From positions 49,165,442-49,229,441 of the forward strand of contig NC_083602.1 in assembly GCF_029168945.1 (NCBI RefSeq): a stretch of 64,000 nucleotides of DNA. Reading direction: 5' to 3'. This DNA comes from Cannabis sativa. Its lineage: Eukaryota; Streptophyta; Magnoliopsida; Rosales; Cannabaceae. Both the position numbers and the translations under genes were made by a program. The notes under the pieces are model-generated. The model saw nothing but the letters and a program-made list of their open reading frames with translations, ran no database searches and was not told the DNA's origin. Positions 11,336 to 24,869 of the stretch are shown piece by piece. Each line of letters starts with the position of its first letter. Within the stretch, counting starts at the first letter, position 1.

Positions 11336-12844
11336 ATTTTTTCGTTTTTCTTCGATTTTTCATGCTTTTTCATGGAATTAACTTCCGATTTTTTGTGTAG
11401 TTCTATATTGATACATTTACTATTCCAAATTCAATTCTAATTATCATAATTAAATTTATTAATATTTTTTCAATTTAATTCATGATATTAGTGTAATTTG
11501 AATTTAAAAATAATAAGTATCTATCTTTTTAGCTTAATTATCTATCTTATTTTTAAATTTGATTATATCTTATCTTATTTTTAAATTTAAGGTCAAATTT
11601 TAAATTTTTAAATTAATTTTTTTTTTAAATAATTTGACCTTATTTAAATTTAAAATGAGATAACTATAATCATGCAAATTTAAATAGATGTAAGATATTT
11701 TGCTAACTTTTAAATTTTGTTATTTTATTTATTTAAATTACATTTAAAATCTGAAAAAGATATTCATTTTTCTTTTTTAATTTTTTATTTAATTTTTATT
11801 TATAAAATAACATTAAATTTTTTAAAGTAGTTAGCAAATTTTAAAATGATATTTAGGTTGGTTGAAACCTAATTTTTCAAAATTGTAGGTTTAATTTTAA
11901 TTTTTTTTTAATTTAAATTTCAAAAATTTTTTAAAATTTTTAAATTTTCGAAAATAAATTTTTATTTATTTAATTAATTATTTTTCGAAATTATTTATTT
12001 AAAATTAAATAAATCCTACATCCAACTATCCAGCTAACCTTGTTGCAAGAGTATGTGTTGTAGCTTGTTTGTAAGTTTTCAAAACCTATTATTGCTTGAT
12101 TGCAAATAGCCATGGTTATCTTTTTACCAGATCTAATGATCTGATGGCTCGCTTGGTCAAGTAAATAATTTGTAACAGGTATATTTACAATCTTCTTTCA
12201 TCTGTCTATGACCTAGCAACATGATAGGACCCATCCAAAGTGTGCCTGTGTGAGCCTATGTGTTTAATTTCGTTGTAGATGCATATAGGTTGTTGTTGCT
12301 AAATAAATTATCATAGTTCTTGATAGATTTTATTTAGGCCCATTTAGTTTTTGGACCTATTCAATTAATAACACTTATTCATTTTAAGGATAAATTCCTC
12401 TCTTTTGGGCCTTGTGTGAGAGTTGGGAGCCATAGTTGTGGGTACGACATACTGAACCCAGCACCCCCTCACATGAACCACCCCAATTGTGAAGGCCCAT
12501 TTGCCTGATTTGAATAACTGTACTAGGTTAATTAAACTAGTTTAACCTAATAAAATTGATTAGCAACATAATTAATTTCATTTATTTTGAAATTAATTTA
12601 AGAAAATTATAGGTTAAAGAATTTTTTATTCTAAGCTAAACTATATGTATTTTCTTGTATTTAATTGAATATAGAATTATAACCATCTAGATTCTTTCTG
12701 AAGCTTAATTTAAATTTTTCATTAAATATTCCTATTTAAATTGATATTTAGTTATCTCTAACTAATCAACTTAAATCTGAATATCTTTTGGATTTAAAAT
12801 TTCAAAATTAAGTTGAGGAATTTTAGGCATTGGTTATTAAGATT

Positions 12845-12960
12845 CTTTAGATATTTTTTAAGTTAATATCTTTTCGAATATTAACTCAAAATGGAATATT
12901 TTAGATATTTTTTAGGTTAATATCTTTTCGAATATTAACTTAAAATGAAATATTTTCAAA
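12845..12960 (+). repeat. Tandem repeat of about 58 bp in element B leader
   Basis: Two adjacent units, each containing 'ttaatatcttttcgaatatt', which is itself nearly palindromic. Low-complexity AT-rich context. Confidence 0.6.
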
Positions 12961-15900
12961 TTAAGTGGTTACAACTTAATTTTTGATATTTAATTAAATT
13001 TAAATTTGAAAATATTTAAGTTCTTTTTAATACAACTTAAATTAGATATTTTTTTCAAATTTTGTGAAAAATATACTTAGTCAAATAAGATATTTTCTAG
13101 ATAGTAATCTCTAGACTACTTATTATTTCTAATATTAAATAAGAAAATATTATACATTGTGAAATTAATTATTTAAATAATTAATTATGGTACAATTTAT
13201 TTTAAGTATATTTTTCCCAGTATTAAACTAGAGATTAATAATTAAGCCTTCTCTACACTTAATTATTTATTTCTTGAATTTAATACATTTAATTAATTTG
13301 AAAATTAAATATCTAAGTTGATTTTCATCATGATACTTAAATATTTCTTTTTCATGACACTTAATTAAATAGAAAATTATTTTTAGTTGAAATTTATTTT
13401 TACAACTAAATTCAAATAATTTTCAAAATATATTTTTATTTTATTAATCAAATTTCGAAATTGCATTTCTTAAATGCTGGAATTTCGAATTTTATTTGAA
13501 AAATAGATTAAAGTTCTAAATTATTTATTTTAATTTTGGACTAACTTAAATCAATGATTTTTTCCTTTAATGATTAATTAAAATAAATGAAGTAAAATAT
13601 ATTTTATTAGAAATTTAATTAATTAGTCAAAGGAAAATCTAGATAGGTGATATTTTTGCTTGAAGTATTTTTCTAGTGTATTTAATTAAATAGAAAATTA
13701 ATATTTAAGTTGATTTTCATCATCATACTTAAATATTTGAAATTATTCTTATATATTTAATTAAATAGGAAAATTATATTTTTTTGTTGTAAATTAATTT
13801 TATTAATTAATTTTGGGCCAACATTAAATTAGAATAATTTTTCCAAGATTTATTTTAACATGCATTTTCGAAAATTGTATTCTTAAATACTTTAATTTTT
13901 CGAAATGCAATATATATTTATAGAAAATTAAATTTGAGTTGTAAATTAATTTAAATTAATTTTGTAACAACTTAAATTGAATATTTTTCTAAATATTTAT
14001 TGAAAATTATTACTTAGATTGAAATAATTCATGTTATTTTCATATCTATCTAAGTAAAATTAATAAATATTAAATTAAAATTTATATTTAGAATTTTTCA
14101 TTCTAAATTGGAAATTTTAATTAATAAATATATATATATTTAAAATAAATAGATTAAATAAAGAGAATCAAAGAAAATACAACTCTCTTTAAATAATGAG
14201 CTTTATTATTAAGATATTCGATCTCCATTGTTGGTTTTACATCGCGTTTGTTTTAGTGAGTAATCCTCCCTAATGGAGGAGCGTTCATTAGCAATTTCAC
14301 ACTCTTTAATCTCAAAAGATAAGTAGTTTGTAAGTGTTTTATATGGTATGGATCACCCTAATGGTGGTGACCATATTTGACTTGCAAATTGCGAAACAAT
14401 GGTGGAAGCTCATAAGATAGAATTGCATTGACTCTCGCCTAAACGGGACAACGCTGAATTCCAATCTTGATCGAATAAAAGGTTGCTAGAATGTTTAACA
14501 TTTTAGATGAGCTGACAACTCTATTCAATGGATGGTAGCTTTGACTCTCGCCTAAACCGGACACTGATATCAGTTTGTTGAAAACCTTGGAAATTATTTA
14601 GGATTGTATGTTTTAGTATTTTCACTTGTCATTCCTACTTGATATATGTTTAGTAATTTTTGAATTGTGTATGGATTTATATTGAACCATGTTATTTTCT
14701 GTTATTAAGTTGTAGTTTAATTTCGAATCTTCATTGTTGGTCTAACTTGGTTTGTTTATCTAATGAGATAAATCCCTAGTGCATTTTCACCATTAGACAT
14801 ACATAATAGTGTTAGATCTCGAAAGATAAATATTGTATATGCGACACCTAGCTGTTCATCAATTGATGACACCTTAGACTAGTATTTTTACAATATGAAA
14901 CAAGAAGATTATATAAATAAGATTACTTTGACTTTCGCTAATCGAAGCATCGTTGGATTCTTATTTAAACAACGAAATTATCCTAATTCCTCTTAGCTTA
15001 TTCATTTCGAATTAGCTCAATAACATATCATTGGATGAATGGTCTATAAATAATTTCATGTCATTATATTATCTCTTAAGAAATTAAATGATGCATATGA
15101 TTATAATCCCGAAATTCTATTCCCAATTGATATAAATCCTCAATCTTAGAAATCTCCTACTTGTATGGGCAAATCAGACTTAGAGTTAAATTAGTAGTGG
15201 TGGTCCAAGATAGAATTACTCATTATATTTGGTATAAATTTAAGTCTTTGACTTTAATTTTAGATTCCAAACAGAAATTTTCTTATATTTCTAATTCCAG
15301 AATACAATACAGTTACACTTTTACAAGGGTTTAATATCCATCTTCTATTAATGGATTCAAACTGTATGGAATATGAATTTAGTATTCTGTGACCAGGATC
15401 CACTTGCACTATTCTAAGAATTCTTTGATGTAACTATACCTAAGTCATCAAAAGACTCAACCACATTTTTTTTATTAATCTATGGCATTTGTATCTTGAT
15501 CATAGTGGTTTCGACAAGATCAATCTCTGCAAAGAGTTAATATGCCTATATCCACTGAAAGTAAGTTCATCTCATTCACAGATGGATGTACATTCAGGGG
15601 TGGATATGAGTTTTTCAATGTATTCTTAAATGATCACTCTAGATTATACCTTATGCAAAGAAATTTGAAATGTTTAAAAAAAAATTCATTAATTTCTAGC
15701 AATGGTTAAAACCATTAAGGTAAGTGGTTAAAGATCTTGCGAACTGATAGGGGTGGAGAAATAGTTAGTAGATATGCAGTTCAACGATCATTAAATTTAT
15801 TTTTGAATTATATTCAAACTTACCTCCCCAGAAATTTCGAGTTGCATGTTGATGATTAGTTACTAGTCGTTGCCTAATTCCTTCTATGGTAATACAATTT

Positions 15901-17400
15901 CAGAATGATGTAATGGTTGTATACTTAATGTAAATCACTACTAGATTCATGGATGACCTAATCAAAATCTTAAGAAAAGCTAGAACTGTTAACCATGGTT
16001 TGTTAGCTATTCTAAGTGATTAGGGGTGGACCATCCCATAGTCAATAGATAAGAAAGTGTTTATTTAAACAAATACTACTTTTCTAAGAAAATGACTAAG
16101 TCTGAAAATAAAGTAGCAAATAAAGGAGATATTTATTTCTTGATTCCAAAAGTGTTCTATCATCATTTTTGACATATGATGATCCCACTGCCTCTGTTGT
16201 CTTGTCACAACCGAAGAGATCAATACCATTTAGTTTTCTTAGACATAATTCACGGTACCTTGTCGTAGTGGGAGAGTTTTTTGGAACTCACCTTCTTATG
16301 ACTTGGGAGACACTAGTGATTAAAATCCATTGTGAGTTTAAACAAGTAATGGATTGTCAAGATAAGAAACTAAAAAGAAAAGCCAATAGAACTATGGTTT
16401 AATCCATTCACATGGAATAACCTAAAGTTTTCTATTACAAGGACATAAAAGGAAATTTTAGTTAATAAGTCTATTCAATGGACTTAACAAACTTCCTGTT
16501 CCTAGTATTATAGGTTTGAGTTTATCTAAACCTATGGCTTCTGGTATACCTGGTAATACTTACTCTAATGCAAGCAACTTACTCTAGTAAGATGCTGAAG
16601 CATTTTCTTTCTAATGGAAATCTATAGAAGCTTCACAACTTCTTAGGCATAGATTTTATTTATCTAAGGAAAAGTCTCAACTATTCCAGAAAAGATAAAT
16701 CCATGAAAGAATTTCTTATATCAACAGTGACAGGTCTTAGATATGCTTTTGTATGCCTTAGACCAGACACCTGCTGTTGAGTGGGAGTAATGAGTAGGTA
16801 TCAGATTAATCCAGGAGAAGAACATTGGAAGACAATCAAGTAAATCCTAAGATTAATAAGAGGAACTATATGTTAGTCTATAAGGGTGTGTTTAGAACTC
16901 TTAGACTACACCACATCAGATTTCGAAATTTGCCTTTGTGCTAGAAAATCTTTCTGATAAGATGGTGATTACTCTGGGGGTGGAATAGTGATTTTGGAGA
17001 AGTGTAAAAACCTATCTGAAGTCTCTAGGTCTACCAGAAAGGGACTGAATGTTAAAGTTGCAGGAAAGGTACTTATTCAGTCTAAGGAAAGTTCTATACA
17101 TTTTTGGCACCATTCCAAATTGCCTAAACTACTAGTGTTAATTTCCTGATTAACCAAAAGTAGTTGCCAAGGGTATGTATAGAATCCAGTATCCCAAGAG
17201 AGTAGACATATAGAGAGGAATTTCACATTGTTAATAATTTTGTGATTAAGGAAGAGTAATGGTGGAGAAAAGGTTGTGTTTGATTCAACCTTTCAGATCA
17301 TATTACGAGGAGTTTACTACTACTACACTTGATTTGTATATCAAGGTGTTGAGATTATTTGAAATGCACATTTTGTTTTATATTAGTGCAAGTGGGAGTT

Positions 17401-19284
17401 TGTTGGGTTTTATGCCCTAAATAAAACTCATTTCAATATAATCAGATTTACTTATTAATATAGATCAGAAATAACATTTAATGTTGCATGGTTCACATGA
17501 TTTATTTCATGATTATATGTACATAATGTATGAATTCATCTGAAACCCTTTCCACATACTTGATCCTGTTTATTGTGTCGTCAACACATTGGAAAGTAAA
17601 CATGACTATGTGAATAAAGTTTCCTAGATTTATCAGACATAGGGTTTTACAGATATGATAATCTACAACAGAGTTTACTTGCATTTGGAGAAGTGCTACG
17701 TTCTTTCCAGAGCATTGGTTAAAGTAAAGCTCAGGTTGGATGCATGGAGTATGCATCGGAAGGGACCGATATTGAACTTTGACTTAGATTTATTAAACTT
17801 ACCGTAATATCTATTCAAGTCAATATCGCCTAGTTGATCCTAGATCAAATGATCTTAATCCTGTTATGATTAGGCTCGATCTCAAGAGGCTATTCGTGTT
17901 CTTTGATTTGTTAGTTAAGCCTACTTTTAGGTCAGGGTAATACGTACATTTTGGGAACACGGTAGTGCTATTGAGTGGGAGCGCTATCATAAACATGGAA
18001 TCTATAGCTTCTATCTGGCGAATAGTAAGTAAAGGATGATATCATTCAAGCTTGACGAAACGAAAATAAATGGTGGAGATCTCATTTCACATAAGCTGAA
18101 ATATCATTTATACGGGGTTAAGTGTTTTAAGGATTAAATACATTGTAGGGTGTAACGGTAATTTAATCCCTTTACAGTGTAGATCATTCATATAGAGGAT
18201 CATTGATCAAATTAGGATTATAACAATGGATAACTAATGATGTGTCTATATGGTGGAACATATAGAGCATTCTATATACTGAGAGTGCAATTCTAAGTTC
18301 TATGCATGGATTCAACGAAGAATTAATAAGTTAGTGAATTTTAGTAATAAATTCTTGATCTACTTATTGGAAGCTCGGTTATATAGACCCATGGTCCCCG
18401 CACTAGTTGTAATAATATTGCTTGTAAGACTCATATAATTGGTTTTGATTAATCAATTATAATTCTCAAATTAGACTATGTCTATTTGTGAATTTTTCAC
18501 TAAGTAAGGGCGAAATTGTAAAGAAAGAGTTTTAGGGGCATATTTGTTAATTATTATACTTTGTATGGTTCAATTAATAAATATGTTAAATGACAATATT
18601 ATTTAATAATTATTTATATTTATTAAATAGTTAGAATTGGCATTTAAATGGTTGAATTTGAAAAATTGGCGTTTTTGAGAAAATCAGATGCAGAAAAGAT
18701 AAAACTGCAAAATTGAAAAAAGTGAGGCCCAAATCCACTTATATAGGGCCGGCCACTTTTGTAGGGAATTTAAACTGATATTTTCATTATTTTAATGCCA
18801 AATAATTCAAACCTAACCCTAGTGGAATGCTATAAATAGATAGTGAAGGCTTCAGGAAAATTACACTTTTGACTCAGAAAAAAAACTAAGCCTCTCTCTC
18901 TCCCTATCTTTTGCCGACCTCTTCTCCTCTTTCTTCTTCATTGAATTTCGAAATTCTTAGTGTTAGAGTAGTGCCCACACGCAGTAAGTGATACCTCAAT
19001 CATAGTGAGGAAGATCGTGAAGAAAGACTTTCAACAAGAACGAGTTTCAGCACTAAAGAATCAGAGAAAGAGATCCAGGTTCAGATATTGATAATGCTCT
19101 GCTACAGAAAGGAATCAAGGGCTAGATATCTGAACAGAAGGAGCCATTATATTCCGCTGCACCCAATGTAAGGTTTCCTAAACTTTATATGTGTTTATTT
19201 CATCGTTTTAGAAAGTTCATATTTAAGGTGTTAATCAACATACTTGTGAGTAGATCTAAGATCCCGGTAAAATAATTTCCAACA
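17401..19284 (+). repeat. Element B 3' LTR (family 1)
   Basis: Begins TGTTGGG right after the polypurine tract (17386-17400) and ends TTTCCAACA; 1884 bp. Bases from about 17535 to 17690 differ from the LTR type of A and C, while the remainder follows the family, so the LTR belongs to a distinct subtype. A 84-codon minus-strand frame within it is not a gene. Confidence 0.85.
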
Positions 19285-20130
19285 GATACGTCATTAGTTA
19301 TCCATTGTTATAATCCTAATTTGATCAATGATCCTCTAATAGATGATCTACATTGAATACGCACTAAGTTACCGTTACACCTTCAATGTATTTTATCCTT
19401 AAAAACACTTAGCTCCGTAGAAATGATATTTCAGCGAATTGAAATGAGATCTCCACCATTTATCTGTGTTTAGCCAAGCTCGAAGGATATTATCGTTTCA
19501 CATCTAAATTCCTATAGAAGTTATAGACTCCATATTTATGTTATCGCTCCCACTCAATTATACTATCATGTTCCCAAAATGTACGTATCACCCTGACCCA
19601 AAAGTAGGCTTAACTAACAAATCAAAGAACATGTATAATACTCTTGAGATCAACCTAAACATATCAGGATTAAGATCATTTGATCTAGGATCAATGGGTG
19701 ATATTTAATTGAATAAATATTATGCTAAATTTTAATATATATAATCAAAGTTCAATATCGGTTCCTTCCGATGTATACTCCATACATCCGATGCTGGTAA
19801 ACTTTGCCAATGTCCTGGAAAGGACATAACACTTATCCAAGGTGTAAGAATACCTATCGCTGATTATCATGTCAGTCTAAATCTAGTGAATTGACAAATC
19901 AGGGAATAAACTTTCGAACATATAATTAAGATTATATTCCACTGTGTTGACAACACTATAATCATTAACAAATTGATATGTTCTCGACTTAAATAGAATT
20001 CACACATTATGTAAATAATCATGAAATAAATCATGTGAACCATGCAACATTAAATGTTATTTCTGATCTTTATTAATAAGTAAATCTGATTATAGTGAAA
20101 TGAGTTTTACTTAGGGCATAAAACCCAACA
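19285..20130 (-). repeat. Element D 3' LTR, truncated
   Basis: Reverse-oriented family-1 LTR reading from 'gatacgtcattagttatcc' to the LTR start (CCCAACA at 20124-20130). The distal half is missing where it abuts the end of element B. A reversed polypurine tract follows at 20131-20145. Confidence 0.78.
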
Positions 20131-22994
20131 AATTCCCGCTTGCACTAATATAAAACAAAATGTGCATTTCAAATAATCTCAACAACTTTATATACAAATC
20201 AAGTGTAGTAATAGTATACTCCTCGTAATAGGATCTGACAGGTTGAATTCAACACAACCTTTTCTCCACCATTACTCTTCCTTAATCACAAAATCATTGA
20301 TAATGTGATATTCCTCTCTATATGTCTACTCTTTTGGGATACTGGATTCTATACCTTTGGCAACTACTTTTGGTTAATCAGGAAATTAACACTAGTAGTT
20401 AAGACAAGTTAGAACGATGCCATAATTGTATAGAACTTTCCTTAGACTGAATAAGTACCTTTCCTGCAACTTTAACATTTAGGTCCTCTCTGGTAGACCT
20501 AGAGATTTCAGATAGGTTTTTAAACTTCTCCAAAATCACTACTCCACCCCCAAAGTAATCACCATCTTATCAGCAGACTTTCTAGCACAAACGCAAGTCT
20601 CGAAATCTGATGTGGTGTAGTCTAAGAGTTATAAACACACCCTTATTGACTAACATATAGTTCCTCTTCTTAATCTTAAGATTTACTTGATAGTCTTCCA
20701 ATGTTCCTCTCCTGGATTAATCTGATACCTACTCATTACTCCCACTCAACAGCAGGTGTCTGGTCTAAGGCATACTAAAGCATATCTGAGACCTCTCACT
20801 GTTGATTTAAGAAATTCTTTCATGGCTTTATCTTTTCTTGAATAGTTGAGACTTTTCCTTAGATAAATAAAATCTATGCTTAGAAGTTGTGAAGATTCTA
20901 TAGATTGCCATTGGAAAGAAAGTGCTTCGAATCTTACTAAAGTAAGTTGCTTGCATTAGAGTAAGTAATTACCAGGTATACCACAAGCCATAGGTTTAGA
21001 TAAACTCAAACCTATAATACTAGAAACAGGAAGTTTTGTTAAGTCCATTGAATAGACTTATTAACGAAAATTTCCTTTTATGCCCAGTGTAATAGAAAGT
21101 TTATGTTACTCCATGTGAATTGATTAAACCATAGTTCTATTGGCTTTTCTTCTTAGTTTCTTATCTTGACAATCCATTACTTGTTTAAACTCACAATGGA
21201 TTTTAATCACTAGTGTCTTCCAAGTCATAAGAAGGTGAGTTCCTAGAAACTCTCGCACTACGACAAGGTACCGTAAATTATGTCTAAGAAAAACTAAATG
21301 GTATTGACCTCTTCGGTTGTGTCAAAATAACGGAGACAGTGGGATCATCATATGGAATAAGATGATAGAACACTTTTGGAATCAAGAAAAAAAATATCTC
21401 CTTTATTTGCTACTTTATTTTCACACTTAGTCATTTTCTTAGAAAAGTAGTATTTGTTTAAACGAACACTTTCTTATCTATTGACTATGGGATGGTCCTC
21501 CCCTAATCACTTAGAATAGCTAACAAACATGCAAACCATGGTTAACAATTCTAGCTTTTCTTAAGATTTTGATTAGGTCATCCATGAATCTAGTAATGAT
21601 TTACATAAAGTATACAATCATTACATCACTCTGAAATTGTATTACCATAGAAGGAGTTAGGCAACGACTAGTAACTAATCATTAATATGCAACTCGAATT
21701 TCGGGGGAGGTAAGTTTGGATATAATTCAAAAATCAATTTAATGATCTTCGAACTGCATATCTACTAACTATTTCTCCACCCCTATCAGTTCGCAAGATC
21801 TTTAACCACTTACCTTAATGGTTTTTACCATTGCTAGAAATTCATGAAATTTTTCAAACATTTCAAATTTCTTTGCATAAGGTATAATCTAGAGTGATCG
21901 TTTTAAGAATACAACGAAAAACTCATGTCCACCCCTGAATGTACATCCATCTGAGATGAATTTACTTTCAGTGGATATAGGCATATTAACTCTTTACAGA
22001 GATTGATCTTGTCAAAACAACTATGAACAAGATACAAATGCCATAGAAAAAAAATGTGGTTGTGTCTTTTGATGACTTAGGTTTAATTACATCAAAGAGT
22101 TCTTAGAATAGTGCAAGTGGATCCTGGTCACAGAATACTAAACTCATATTCCATACAGTTTGAATCCATTGATAGAAAATGGTTATTAAACACTTGTGAA
22201 AGTGTAACTGTATTGTATCCTGGAATTAGAAATATAAGAAAATTTCTGTTTGGATTCTAAAATTAAAGTCAAAGACTTAAATTTATACCAAATATAATGA
22301 GTTATTCTTCTTGGACCACCACTACTAACTTAAACTCTAAGTCAGATTTGCCCATACAAGTAGGAGATTTCTAAGATTGAGGATTTATATCATTTTGGGA
22401 TAGAATTTCGGGATTATAATCATATGCGTCATTTAATTTCTTAAGAGAAAATAGAATGACATGATATGATTTATATACCATTCATCCAATGATATGTTAT
22501 TGTGCTAATTTGAAATGAATAAGCTAAGAGGAATTAGGATAATTTCGTTTTTTTAAATAAGAATCTAACGATGTTTCGATTAGAGAAAGCCAAAGTTATC
22601 TTATTTATATAATCTTCTTGTTTCATATTGTAAATACTAGTCTAAGGTGTCATCAATTGATGAACAACTAGATGTTGCATATAAAATACTTATCTTTCGA
22701 GATCTAACACTATTATGTATGTCTAATGGTGAAAATCCATTAGGGATTTGTCCCATTAAAACAACAAAACATGTTAGACCAACAATGAAGATTCAAAATT
22801 AAATTACAATTTAATAACAGAAAATAACATGGTTCAATATAAATTCATACACAATTCAAAAATTATCAAACATATAGCAAATAACAAAGACATGTGAAAA
22901 TACAAAACAGGCACATCATAAATAATTTCTAAGGTTTCCAACAAACTGATACAGTGTCCCGGTAGGCGAGAGTCAAAGTATCATTCATTGAATA
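20131..22994 (-). mobile_element. Element D internal region, 3' part with dead pol
   Basis: Reverse complement of the 14.7-17.4 kb region of element B, with the same degenerate integrase and RNase H traces. It keeps a stretch of about 77-80 bp (about 22215-22300) that elements A and C lack. The reversed CTCTCGCC motif is at about 22955-22974. It is interrupted at 22995 by element C and resumes at 32793. Confidence 0.75.
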
Positions 22995-24855
22995 TGTTGG
23001 AATTCTTTTACCAGGATCTAGATTTACTATCAAGTATATTTTATTAACATCCTAATATGATTTCTAAATCAATGAAATAAACACATAAGAGTTTAAGAAA
23101 ACCTTACATTGGGTGCAGCGGAATATTATGACTCCTTCCATTCAGATCTCTAGCCCTTGATTCCTTTCTGTAGCAGAGCATAATCAAGATCTGAACCTGG
23201 ATCTCTTTCTCTCCTTCTTTGATGCTGATTTTCCATAGTCTTACATACTATGATTGAGGTATCACTTGATGTGTGTGGGCACTCTAATTCACTCAAGGGA
23301 ATTTCGAAATTTTGAAGAGAAGAAAAGAGAGAGGAAAGTGGCGGCTCAGGAATTCACTCTGAAAAGAATGAGATGCAATTGTATGTTGTTTCCTGAAGCC
23401 ATTACTTTCTATTTATAGAATGCCCTCTAAGTTTAGGTTAGGATTGTGTGGCATTAAAATAATGAAAAATTAAAATGGTAAACACCTATGCATAGTGGGC
23501 GGCCCACATAAGGAAATTGGGCCTCACTTTGCAACTTTCCCATTTTGTTATTTCTCATTCCCATTTTCTCAAAAATGCCAATTTTCCAATTTAACCATTT
23601 AAATGCCAATTCTAATTATTTAATAACTTAAGAATAATTATTAGATAATATTTTCATTTAATATATTTATTAATTTAGACATATAAAATATCTTAATTAA
23701 TAAATAAACTTAGAATCTCTTTTCTTTACAATTTCGCCCTTGCTTAGTGAAAATTCATAAAGTAGACATAGTCTAATTTTTTAGAATTATAATTGATTAA
23801 TTAAAATCAATTAACTGAGTCTTACAAGCAGTATGGTCTCAACTAGTATGGGGACCATGGGTCTATATAACCGAGCTTCCAATAAGTCGAACCGATTTTA
23901 CCAAGTAAATTCCCTAACTTATTAATTCCTTGTTGAATCCACTCTTAGAACTTGGAATTGCACTCTCAGTCATATAGAACGCTCTATATGTTCCACGATA
24001 TAGATACGTCATTAGTTATCCATTGTTATAATCCTAATTTGATCAATGATCCTCTATATAGATGATTTACACTGTAAAGGGATTAAATTACCGTAACACC
24101 CTACAATGTATTTTATCCTTAAAACACTTAACCCTATATAAATGATATTTCAGCTAAGTGAAATGAGTACTCCACCATTTATATTCGTTTGGTTAAGCTC
24201 GAAGGAAATCATCCTTTACTTTCTATTTGCCAGATAGAAGCTATAGATTCCATATTTATCTTAGCGCTCCCACTCAATTGCACTACCGTGTTCCCAAAAT
24301 GTACGTATCACCCTGACCCAAAAGTAGGCTTAACTAATAAATCAAAGAACACGAATAACACTCTTGAGATTGAACCTAATCATATCAAGATTAGGATCAT
24401 TTGATTTAGGATCAACAGGTGATATTGAATTGAATAGATATTACGGTAAATTTTAATATATCTAATCAAAATTCAATATCGGTCCCTTTTGATGTATACT
24501 CCATACATCCGATACTGGTAAACTTTGCCAATGTCCTGGAAAGGACATAACAATTTTCCAAGGTGTAAGAATACCTATCGCTGATTATACCATGTCAGTC
24601 TAAATCTAGTGTTCTGACAAATCAGGGAATAAACTTTCGAACATATAATTAAGATTATATTCCACTGTGCTGACAACACTATAATCATTAACAAATTCAT
24701 ATGTTCTGGACTTAAATAGAATTCATACATTTTATATATATAATCATGAAATAAACCATGCGAACCATGCAACATAAAATGTTATTTCTGATCTTTATTA
24801 ATAAGTAAATCTGATTATATTGAAATGGGTTTTATTTAGGGCACAAAACCCAACA
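22995..24855 (-). repeat. Element C 3' LTR
   Basis: Bounded by TGTTGGAA and ACCCAACA on the plus strand. Visually very similar to 30929-32787, indicating a fairly recent insertion. Adjoins the polypurine tract at 24856. Confidence 0.87.
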
Positions 24856-24869
24856 AACTCCCACTTGCA

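Larger units (their letters stand above)
10935..17400 (+). mobile_element. Element B internal region: primer site, long leader and dead pol
   Basis: The first 3.3 kb after the LTR (10935 to about 14200) is extremely AT-rich with no long reading frame. It contains a GC-rich hairpin island (about 11205-11335), a second island around 12410-12510, and a direct repeat of about 58 bp (about 12845-12960). At 14215-15020 two diverged units carry the CTCTCGCC motif. From about 15170 to 17385 a decayed Ty1/copia pol is recognisable: an L-W-H-L stretch (about 15480), an integrase-like L-R-T-D-R-G-G-E stretch (15732-15765), and an RNase H-like R-P-D, S-R-Y, N-P-G, H-W stretch (about 16755-16845). Stops and frame changes are frequent and mostly sit where they do in elements A, C and D. 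Confidence 0.78.

Noticed and set aside
11194..11400. Overlapping frames on both strands over the GC-rich island
   Set aside because: Open frames arise from high GC in an AT-rich leader; no domain, and the equivalent island in element D encodes unrelated residues.
16169..16402. 77-codon frame (and 66-codon homologue at 5379-5579) as a small conserved gene
   Set aside because: It is a surviving piece of decayed copia pol; conservation between copies reflects shared descent of a repeat.
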